A DNA stretch of 64,000 bases from Manis javanica. Taxonomy: Eukaryota > Chordata > Mammalia > Pholidota > Manidae. A program made the position numbers and the translations under genes. The stretch spans positions 6,959,001 to 7,023,000 of the forward strand of contig NC_133170.1 of the NCBI RefSeq assembly GCF_040802235.1. The letters are read 5' to 3'. The notes under the pieces were generated by a model that did not search any database, was not told the DNA's origin, and saw only the letters and a program-made list of their open reading frames with translations. Below are positions 55,539 through 64,000 of this stretch, piece by piece (position 1 is the first letter of the stretch; each line of letters begins with the position of its first letter).

Positions 55539-56083
55539 TGTAGGGACCAAGGGCAGGCTGCCCCAGGATGTGCCATCGTGACAAGCAGATTATTTGAGAG
55601 TTGAGATCAAGGCCCAAAAGACTCAGAAAGAAACTTTAACCTCCCACCCCCAGCTGGGTAAAAGAATTTAGAAAGAGGACCTCCGGGAAGAGAGCTGTCC
55701 CCACAGAGAGCTATATCATAGCGTAAACTGGGGGCAGTGGACAGGGAGGGATGTAGCTAAGTCTGTTAAAATTACTCTCGGTGTCCCCCCCCCCCCATTG
55801 TTTCTGTGTGGCCCATCAAGTATTTGTTTATCAAACATTTACTCTTTTCATATTCCCGTGAGTGACTTTCCTTTTCCTTTGAAGTCTCAGACCTCTATCC
55901 CCTTAAGGTGCCAGGTTCAGGACGACCCACATACCTCATTCTCCCAAGACTGTCTCTGAAACTCGTACTTACGTAATTAAAATCTGTTTATTTTTTCTCC
56001 TGTTAATCTGTCTGCTGTCATTGGATTCTTAGGCCAGCCAGGAGAACTTCAAGGGCTAGAGGAAGTTTCTTCCTTCCCAACAA
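55539..56083 (+). repeat. ERV1-type LTR, second and adjacent
   Basis: Starts TGTAGGGACCAAGGGC and ends TTCTTCCTTCCCAACA, with CTGTTAATCTGTCTGCTGTC and GGATTCTTAGGCCAGCCAGG before the end. It is a close cousin of 32591-33119. A C-run (about 55786-55797) has expanded inside it. Confidence 0.7.
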
Positions 56084-56145
56084 TAGTGATTAACAGATTT
56101 GATGAGATTAAAGTAAAATGTTCAGCACAGTTCCTGGCTGTGGGT
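56084..56145 (+). repeat. MIR SINE fragment
   Basis: GATGAGATTAAAGTAAAATG and TTCAGCACAGTTCCTGGCTG match the MIR 3' half. The left half is missing, so the LTR at its left edge may have landed in it. Confidence 0.5.
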
Positions 56146-57104
56146 AAAATTGTAGTATTTCCAGAATATCTCGCCTGGCTTTGGTATATCTGCATATCAA
56201 CAGGCGTTCAGAGGTGTAAAGAAGTAGGCTTTAGCGCGTTTGCATCTTCATCTCCACATCAGTGGGTAATTACCTGGGCAACGGAGGGCTTACCTGTACC
56301 TGAGAGGCGAGGGGGAGGGCCGGTGTGGTTGCTGCTTGAGCAGCAGAGGGAGTTCTCGGGCCGGCGGCAGTTTTGTAAGACCTTTTTTTTTCACCCCAAA
56401 GAGCGTTTTCCGGTCAATTTCTTTGGTCACACTGAATCCATAGCGAACTTGCCCGGGCTGAAATCCGTTAGCAAGACACTGGCATACAGGGAACGCTTGA
56501 TAAGTGCACCAAAACTGCAATTATCATTATTTGAAAATAGGGAGGTAGTGTTGGTAAGGTACAAGAGTGGAGGCAGAAGATCAGGTTTTCAGCTAAGAGC
56601 TGAGTTTTAGTAAAACGTTTTCAGCTTCAGGTAGCAGGTAGAGGGGCAGGACTGAAGACAAGGAGACCACCAGTTGGAGGATATTGTGATACAAGCAGAG
56701 CAGAGCTGAGACAAGTGCAGAGTGATGGAAAGAACCGGACCCATCTGAAGGTGATTCAGGGAAAGCTGTTCGCGGGACTTGGGAGACTGATTATGTGTGC
56801 TGGTCTGACCACAGTGGCAGACAGCCCAAGGGCACTTGGTTTTTCCTTCTCGACTTGACCCTCCTGTGCTCTTAAGCACCTTGCTATCTGATCACATTTC
56901 CTCTTGCTTAGAATCTCCCTGGTTCCCCAGGACTTAAATATCAGAGCCAACTTCTAGTCACGACTTCCCGGGCTCTTGGTGACCAGCCCCTACTTATCTA
57001 CCCCGCCTTATTTCAAAACCTTCCTCCTCTCGCCTGCAGTTCGCTTTCCCCCCATAGGACCTTGTCCTCTCACCTTCGGTTTTGCTGAGACAGAGCCCAC
57101 GCCA

Positions 57105-57140
<36 letters not shown>

Positions 57141-57640
57141 GCCACACTGCCCCTAACCACCTCCCCGTCCTTCAGAATGCAGCTTGGTTCACGGCCCCCT
57201 GAAAATCCTTCCCCAACACGCGCTCATCTCGACTGTTCTCTGTTCCTAGCATCCTGTGGGTTTATCCAACAGGAACATAATCAGGATTGCCATCGCCGGA
57301 CTCCTCTCCTAAGAGGCCGACCATCTCATTCCTCTTTTATCTTCTAGCACAGTTAAGACACTCGACGACTTCTGTTAAATGAAAGAAAAAGCAAATAAAT
57401 GAGTCCATTTGTTAGGTAGGAAAATAGATACGGGCAGGTTGGAGAGAGAATAAGGCCAGTAAAGCCCACCACAAGGGACTCAAAGAGTTAACCAGATAAA
57501 ACTGGAGAACCAGAAAAGTTTCAGAATTAATGAGTTAAGCAGTGGAAGCTCTAAAGGCTAGGAGTAACTTAGAATGTCTGGATATTCCCCGCACAAAGAA
57601 GTCTCCGAGCGCAGCCCACATCTTCGTTGTGTCAATTAGG
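56146..57640. other. Intergenic sequence with an L2-like part and (CA)15
   Basis: 56150-56600 is CpG-richer and may be retroviral in origin (a long frame of about 174 codons exists but resembles no protein I know). 56980-57360 reads like an L2 fragment, interrupted by (CA)15 at 57109-57138. Confidence 0.35.
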
Positions 57641-57649
57641 TCATGTCAT

Positions 57650-58320
57650 TGTAAGATGTGCTTTAGCCTGCTGAAAGGCGCAGCTTATTCTTTAACTTAA
57701 CCTATGTTTTTTTTTCTTTTTCTTCCAGCCCCTAATCAAGTAATTTTGTAACCAAGCCAGGAGACAAGCATCATAATTAATTTTCCAAAAAGGCCCAGAT
57801 GTAAACAGTTTAAGTAAGAACAAGAAAGATACCCTCTTAAGGCTAAGATTCCATTTAAAAAGCCAGAGTTAAGAAGTGAGATTCCTAACATATTCTTTAG
57901 CAAACAGACAATAACTCGGCCCACCTTGGGGGCAGGGCAGGCGGTCTTGATTGATATATTCCCAGAGGAAAGCTGCTACCCTGAGGAACCAGATCAGTAC
58001 ACTTCTTGTGTTAAGTTAATTTTGCAGAGTTATGTGGAAGACAGAGGAGAGGAGACCTGGTGTCTCTCACCAGAGATAAGCATACAAGGCCACCTGACAA
58101 GTCCACACGCCTAGCCCTTTGTCACATTCCTGGAAAATCCCTAAAAGAGGGAACCCCCAACCTTTCAGGCCTCTCCTCCCTGAGGACACACACACACGTT
58201 TTCTCTCTTTAAATGGGTGACTTTAAATAAAACTCTTACTCTGCGTCACTACCCAGTCTCTGCTCTTCAATTCTTTGTTGTGGCGGAGACAAGAACCACG
58301 GAAAATAACAACCCCCCCCT
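57650..58320 (+). repeat. ERV1-type LTR
   Basis: Ends with TTAAATAAAACTCTTACTCT, then a U5 with CAATTCTTTGTTGTGGCGGA and CAAGAACCACGG. This is a typical gamma-retroviral R-U5. CCTAGCCCTTTGTCAC links it to the fragment at 33.99 kb. The left boundary is uncertain and may lie near 57430. Confidence 0.6.
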
Positions 58321-58339
58321 AACAAACAAATACTACCTA

Positions 58340-58800
58340 TCAGTGTCTCATTTTCTGATTTTATTTTTACAGCTTTAATGAGGAATAACTGACAATTAGC
58401 TCACATACAGTGTACAATTTAATGTTTTGATATATATATATATATATACACTCACGAAACCATCACTGAAATCAAAATAAACATATTCAGCCCGGAATCC
58501 TTCCCCTACCCCCATATTCCTTCCCCCATATACCCCTCCAACCCCAGGCAACCACTGATCTGCTTTCTGTCACTGTAGATTTGTTTGTATTTTCTAGATT
58601 TTTTAATAATCATACAGTATGTACATTTTTTGTCTTTCAGTCAACGTGAAGAATAGCCATCTAGGAGGTGTGAAGTGGCACCTCAGCGAGGTTTTAATTG
58701 CAATTCCCCAATGACTAGCAATGACTGAGCATCTTTTCATGTATTTATTTGCCACTCATTCGTCTTCTACTCAAATTATCTCATTTTTAAATCCAGATTG
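58340..58800 (-). mobile_element. LINE-1 3' portion with internal deletion
   Basis: Antisense L1: CAGTGTACAATTTAATGTTT, CCCCAGGCAACCACTGATCT, then directly CATCTAGGAGGTGTGAAGTG and GACTGAGCATCTTTTCATGT. Several hundred bases of the normal order are missing in between. A (TA)n tract lies at about 58432-58448. Confidence 0.75.
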
Positions 58801-60750
58801 TTGCACTGATTTTCTAATCTTATATGGTTTCAGGTACATTAAAAATAAGGGCCTTGTATCTATTTTTTCCTCTGTGCTGGGAGAACAATTCAAAGAGCTA
58901 ATGGAATCATCTGAAATGGCAAGAAAAAAATAACGTATCTTGCCATTTGGGGAGAATATGGTTTGTAAATACAGTATATATTTGTAAGTGTTTGTAAATG
59001 GAAATTCTAAATATATTTTGTAAACATATTTCTAATAAAATATTGACACTTCTGTTTTGTTTTAAAATCAGCCTTTGAGATGCAAACAATGGGTAAATTG
59101 TACCCAGGCAAATGTGATTCGCCTCTGCAATCCCAGAATGGGCTTCTCCCCAGGTGTTGGAATGCGGCGAAAAGTTTGGGGGTTCCTAGAGCTTCAGCTT
59201 CCTTCTAGCCTGTCTCTCCACCCAGCCGCCCTTGCAAACTGTCTGTAACGCCTTGTCTAAGGGAATTTGTAGGTTTCCTCTTTTCAGTTCCTTATCTGCC
59301 CTTTGCAGTTGCAGGTCCTTCAGTCAATCATCAGGCCAAGTTCTAAACACAGGTCACTAAATCCCACCTGAAAATCCTGACAGGCGGCCCTTCAAGGACC
59401 ATGTTTGCTGTTACGGGGGATTAGGCTCTCCCTGCAACGGGGAATTGTGCCCCGGCTAACGCTACAGCGCCATCTAGGGACAATTAAGCTTAACATCAGC
59501 CATCAACGTCCATTTATTTCATCCATTGAAGTCTCATGAGGACAGGGACTTGTCATGAAGACAGGAATTTGTTTCTTCCCGTGTTTCAGGTAGTGCTCTT
59601 AACCTTCCTGGGAGAGCTGAATGTTGCATTATTCAAATACTACCTACTAATGTTCACTCATGTTTCTTCAGTATTTGATATTCATGGCAGGCTACGGTTC
59701 CTTGTAAATACTAAGTAAGCTTAATATCTTGTAATTATTTTGTATTACTACATTTGTTTCAGCTATCCATACTCAGGAATAAAGAGCAGGTAGACAGTTG
59801 GCAGTACATTCATGGGACAAAAACTGTTCCAGATTTGTGCTGCTGTTATTTCATCTGGGCCACCGCATGAGTTGTTGTGTAGGATATGTGTCCACAGGTA
59901 ATAAAAGAAAGTTTCAGCGAAAATGAAGTTTTCAGTTTAGAGCCACTGTTTTGCCCACTAATCAAGAATTTTCTGTGACTCCTGTGGTTGGTGTTTGGGA
60001 ATATTAGTAACAATAATTTAACTGAACGGTTTTATCCTTTATCTCAAGGGCCCAAACATCACCATACGAAGCAAGCTTCGGGAACAGGAGCTGTGGTAGA
60101 GGCTTCCGGAGGTCCTGTTGCCACAGATAGGATCTAAATGTCCCAACAGAGGTCTCTGCTGATGCGTCTCCTACATTTTCAGGTGTGTTGAGAGAGCACA
60201 GGGCTGCTAGAAGCTGGGATGATCTTCCCCAGCTGGCAGAGTTGCGTTAAGGGTAACTAAGTTAGGAGACCGCTTTTGAATCGTGAACCATCGACACTCT
60301 CCCAGAGGAACAGAGCCTGTTCCAGAGGTTGCTGGGGGACAGGAGGGGCGCTGGGGAGCGGTCAAGAGGAGGGCAGCTAAGCAGAAGGAGCCGGCAGCTC
60401 CAGGACTGGCCTTTCCAGAACCCTCCTGGGCGGAAGCGCTGCTATTAGATGGCATGACACCCAGGTAAAGCATGGGGAAGAATCGGGTTCACGCCCTCAG
60501 CGGACTACAGGAGTGGGTGAAAGGCCACCAGCCCGCCTGGTTCACACCCGTAGTCACATAGAGTGGGGGTCATTACTGCGACATAGGTGACTATATGCCC
60601 CAGGAACTGTGCAGCATCTAGAGAAGAGGGACTCAGGGGGGGCTTGTAATCAGGTTTGGGTCTCTGTTAGGTGGTCTGGGGAAGGGTTCAGGAGAGTAAG
60701 AATTGATCTGGACTGGGTGCTGTCAGAAAGGCGGGAGACTTTAGGAATTG
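58801..60750. other. Unassigned intergenic sequence with a CTCF-like motif
   Basis: A CTCF-like site is at 59465-59481. L2-like words occur at about 59510-59600 (GTCTCATGAGGACAGGGACT). 60200-60480 is GC-richer. No gene found. Confidence 0.4.
59465..59481 (-). promoter_or_regulatory. CTCF-like motif
   Basis: The + strand reads CAGCGCCATCTAGGGAC. The reverse complement contains CTAGATGGCGCTG, a close match to the CTCF core AGRTGGCGCT. It lies upstream of ETFBKMT in the intergenic region. Confidence 0.65.
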
Positions 60751-60759
60751 CACTTTTTT

Positions 60760-60870
60760 TTTTAGTAACCTTGGTTCTTTTTGTATTGAAGTATCGTTGA
60801 TATACAATCTTATATTGGTTTCCAATATACAATGCAGTTGTTCAGCAGTTATTTAAAGTGACTGCCCAAC
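60760..60870 (-). mobile_element. LINE-1 3' end fragment
   Basis: TATTGAAGTATCGTTGATAT, ACAATCTTATATTGGTTTCC and ATGCAGTTGTTCAGCAGTTA are the standard antisense L1 3' end, about 100 bp. Confidence 0.7.
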
Positions 60871-61289
60871 TTAGTGACTTTTATCAAGGAAGGTGACAGG
60901 GATTGATAAAGAGGTAGCAGTTGCGTATGTCAGCCAGGAGAGGGGGATGTTGAGTCGTCTCGGTGGTCCTCGCAGTTGCTCGTTTCTGTCGGTGCTGAAG
61001 GCTTGATGCGCAGGGGTCTCTTTGTCTCCCTGGGAGGCCGTTACCGAGGGACCTCTAGACGTGCTGTTCTAGAAATGGTTTATGTTTGGTGGCGGTTAAA
61101 CCAGTTCTCAGACGTTGGTGCCAGGCCAGCTCCCAGCTGACAGGTGTGAGGACGCCTTTTTTCTTTTCCACATGCTTGCTGCCCAGACGGGAAGGAGGGC
61201 CTGGCAGAAGCATTGCCAAGAGGCCATCCCTTAGGAGAGCCCACCGCAGGGTGGCTCAGTTCCCAAGCCGCGGCCTTGCTCCGCCGGAT

Positions 61290-61510
61290 TTTACATCCCA
61301 TTCTGCCGCTCGCTGGTTCTGTGACCTTGAGGAAGTTATTTAACTTCACTGTTTCTCGGTTTCTGCATTTCTGAAACAGAGCAGAAAATACTACCTACCT
61401 CTTAGGGAAATTGAGGAAATAAAATGAGAGAACGCACACAGCACCTGAAACAGTGCCCGGCGCGTGATAAACGTGTAACTTAGAGTATTTATCCTTTTCC
61501 TCATTGGTCA
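61290..61510 (+). repeat. MIR SINE
   Basis: MIR words in order: CTGGTTCTGTGACCTTGAGG, AAGTTATTTAACTTCACTGT, ATACTACCTACCTCTTAGGG, ACCTGAAACAGTGCCCGGCG. Confidence 0.8.
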
Positions 61511-61758
61511 GAGGACACCTTCTGCTGGCAAGTCACAATGTGCTCTGGAAAGCCTTCCCAGCGGGCTGAAGAATCAAAAACACTATTCAGTTTCCTTAAG
61601 AATCCTACGGATAGGAGAAGCTCAGAAAGGGAGCCGATGGGTTGTCTTCCATTTCTGGTTTGTTGAATTAAAAAAAAAAAGTACTGACTTAGTAAGAGAC
61701 TAAGGGATTATTATTGCAAGGGGGGAAGGGGGGAGGGGCGTGCGATGGGGGAGAACTA

Positions 61759-62068
61759 CAGCTGACCCTTGAAAGATGGGGGTTAGGGGCACTCACCCTT
61801 CCCCATGGTTGAGAATTCTCATGTAACTTTTAACCCCTTAAAAAGCTAAGCTACTAATAGCCTGCTGTTGATACAGATAAAATAAACAATTAACACATGT
61901 TTTGGATATGTATTATATACTGAATTCTTACAAGTAAGCTGCGGAAAAGAAAATGGTTTTTAAAATTGTTGAAACTTCCCCCCCAAAATTTCAAATATAT
62001 TTACTGAAATAAATCTGCACATAAGTGGACCTGCAGAGTTCAAAGCTGTGCTGTTCAAGGGTCAGCCG
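61759..62068 (+). mobile_element. Tigger2/MER2-like DNA transposon
   Basis: Non-autonomous Tc1/mariner-type element of 310 bp. The left end CAGCTGACCCTTGAAAG and the reverse complement of the right end, CGGCTGACCCTTGAACAG, form the terminal inverted repeat. Both ends are flanked by the TA target duplication (61757-61758 and 62069-62070). The inner words AAATATATTTACTGAAATAA and GCACATAAGTGGACCTGCAG fit the MER2 group. It contains no transposase. Confidence 0.85.
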
Positions 62069-62070
62069 TA

Positions 62071-64000
62071 TTGCAGCAGGAGAATGCCTTGACCGTAGGT
62101 CTGCAAGCATCTCCGGAGAAGGACGAAGAGTTTTCCTGTTAGAGCAGTAAACAAGGCTTGGGAGAAGAGGCGGAGGAAGTGGGATGAAGGAACAGGCGGG
62201 ATGTAAATCAGAGAATGTTTGACCCTGAGGCCAGTCTGTTCTCAGAAGGGGCTGTAAACTGGCTCAGGCCAAGGTAAGCCACAGTTCAAGGGCCTGGAGG
62301 CAGAGAAGCTTAACTGAAGCTGGTCAACAGCACTTCATTGCCATTGATCGGTGGCGAGGAGTTCAGTCAATCATTCTGCTAATCACGAGGCAAGGAAAGG
62401 GAATTTTGAGGGCCTGTGTCTGGCTTAGTCGCAGATAAACGAGGGGACCTCCGGGAGCCTATCTAAATCATACTGGGAAGGGGGGGTTTTTGGCAGTGAG
62501 CCCTTTTCCAGAACAAGAGAGTTGGGGAATTTCTTGATCCCCATCACTCTCTTCCAGATCGCAGGTAAATCTCAGCTCGGGTAAAATTCAACATTGACAG
62601 GTTGTAAGTTCCATGTTTTCTGTTGCTCAAGTTGTTGTATTTCAGGATGAAATTTGGGCTTTAACATGACCAGAGATATTCTGGATCTTTACACAGCGGG
62701 GCAGGCCTGTAGAGGCAGGGACTGGAGAGAGGCTTGTTTATCTGAAATATCCCTGGCACAGCTCGTGTCTCTTGCATTTCTTTGGACCTACAAGTGGATC
62801 GGTGAGAAATAAGGCTTAAAATGAGGCAATATCAGCACAACTGCTGAAACCATACTGTGGTTCAGCCCACGCTGAGGGCCCAGCTCTGTGTCTGGGCAGT
62901 GATTTGAAGACCACCTTTAGCTCAGCCCTGAAATGCTGCATGCTGGATGACTTCACCGGGAGAGTCCCTCTGTGTCCCCTGGGTGGTGGAATGCTCTCCT
63001 GTGTTGCTTATTTCACTTCCCCTGTAAGAATTCAAACATTTCCCTTGTTTGTCAGGGTTCTCTAGGTCAGTTTGCATCTCTAACATCTTCCTTTCGTTCT
63101 GTACTCTCCTTTTCACAGCCTTTTGTTCTGAGGTGACAGGGCTTGAGAGCTGCTACTCTGCCTTCTGAAATCGCGCTGGGCAATCTTGTAATTCTTACAA
63201 CTTGCTGCATTTCCTGGAAGCCAGCCTGGATCTGGAGTAGCTGGAGAACTGGCTGCAGGTCCTCCAACCTGGCTCACCCTTCAACAAACATCCTTATTAA
63301 GTGTTCCTGCCAGGTCCTGAGCAGTCAAGCTTTGATTTACTTCCCCTCGCAAGAGCCAAGGGAATAAAGCTGTCAAGTACAAGCTGATGATGTGAACTAA
63401 TTCTGAGGATTTCTGGGTATGTCACAATCTAACAGGGGAGCCTGGAACAGCAGCAGTGTGACAGCTGCCATGGGAGACAGGTGAGGGTGTCTTTCTGTCC
63501 GCACTCACCCTCCCTCCCTCCTGCAGAAACTCCTCTCCCCTCCTGCCTGCCGCTTGGGGAGCCAATGCCCTCTTCCCTTTCTTAAAAACAAACCCAAACC
63601 TGCCTGTTCTAAAGAAAGGGTGTGAGTCACAGAATCCTGTAGCTAGAAGGAACTTCAGTGAGCTGTCTCACCCAGCTCTGTCCTGCTGTAAAATACTTGT
63701 CAGTCCCACTGGGAAATCTAGCTCCAGCCCTTTCTCTTTACATCTTGGGAGGTTCCAATTATTCATTTTCTGAGGAATGGAGGAAGTGACTTTTCATCTG
63801 TTGGCCTTCCTCCTTCCCCTGGAGGCTGCTTCTCCTAACAGAGAAGGCATTTTGTGGCAGCTCAGAGGAAGAGTGACAACACATTTAGAAACATCTTTGC
63901 ATCTAGTGCATGAAAAGAAAGTGAGGCTGTGTGAACCTGATGTAGGGAGATCACTCCTGGGGGGAGGCACCCCTTACACAGGGGGTGGAAGTGGGCAGAT
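62071..64000. other. Unassigned intergenic sequence at the right edge
   Basis: Moderate GC content, with no convincing exon, CpG island or repeat family. In human, DENND5B starts beyond this side, but no first exon is visible here. Confidence 0.4.

Noticed and set aside
56086-56610. 174-codon open frame as a possible gene
   Set aside because: It begins inside an MIR fragment next to a retroviral LTR, has no recognisable domain, and shows no splice or promoter context. An open frame of this length can occur by chance in a GC-richer patch.
1-64000. CRISPR arrays, prokaryotic operons, phage or plasmid features
   Set aside because: None present; intron structure and repeats show a mammalian nuclear genome.

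Overview
This is vertebrate nuclear DNA and almost certainly from a placental mammal. It has long introns with GT-AG splice sites, two CpG-rich promoters, ancient MIR and L2 repeats, several ages of LINE-1, and ERV-L, MaLR, ERV1 and ERVK type LTRs. No Alu, B1/B2, carnivore SINEC, ruminant BovA/Bov-tA or equid ERE was seen. The youngest L1 copies share a 3' end I associate, from memory only, with laurasiatherians, possibly pangolin. The species call is weak.

Two protein-coding genes can be rebuilt completely, and they point towards each other (convergent, tail to tail). AMN1 lies on the + strand from its CpG-island promoter (about 1.4-2.7 kb) to a stop codon at 41,363. Its seven coding exons are 2313-2350, 18480-18612, 22388-22532, 25263-25480, 25801-25857, 29420-29531 and 41290-41363. 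They total 777 nt and encode an intact 258-residue leucine-rich-repeat protein. ETFBKMT (METTL20) lies on the - strand. Its coding exons are 51001-50676, 47990-47860 and 45897-45554. They total 801 nt and encode an intact 266-residue mitochondrial lysine methyltransferase of the beta subunit of electron transfer flavoprotein. A likely non-coding first exon lies in a CpG island near 52.6-52.8 kb. The stop codons of the two genes are about 4.2 kb apart. The pair matches human 12p11.21 in inverted orientation. The genes are neighbours, with no evidence here that they work in one pathway.

The rest is intron or intergenic sequence filled with mobile-element remains. AMN1 intron 1 holds an old ERV-L-like provirus on the - strand (about 2.9-9.4 kb) with both LTRs and a primer-binding-site-like sequence. 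It also holds a COX5B processed pseudogene (10.98-11.39 kb), a MaLR LTR and several L1 fragments. Intron 2 holds an ERVK-type solo LTR (- strand). Introns 3, 5 and 6 hold 5'-truncated L1s, related ERV1 LTRs and nested insertions. The right-hand intergenic part (53-64 kb) holds more ERV1 LTRs, L1 and MIR pieces, a Tigger2/MER2-like DNA transposon with TA duplications, and a strong CTCF-like motif. I see no rRNA, tRNA, CRISPR or prokaryotic feature, and no undescribed gene system. The best leads are the regulatory motifs, the provirus, the nested-insertion chronology and a few unexplained repeats.
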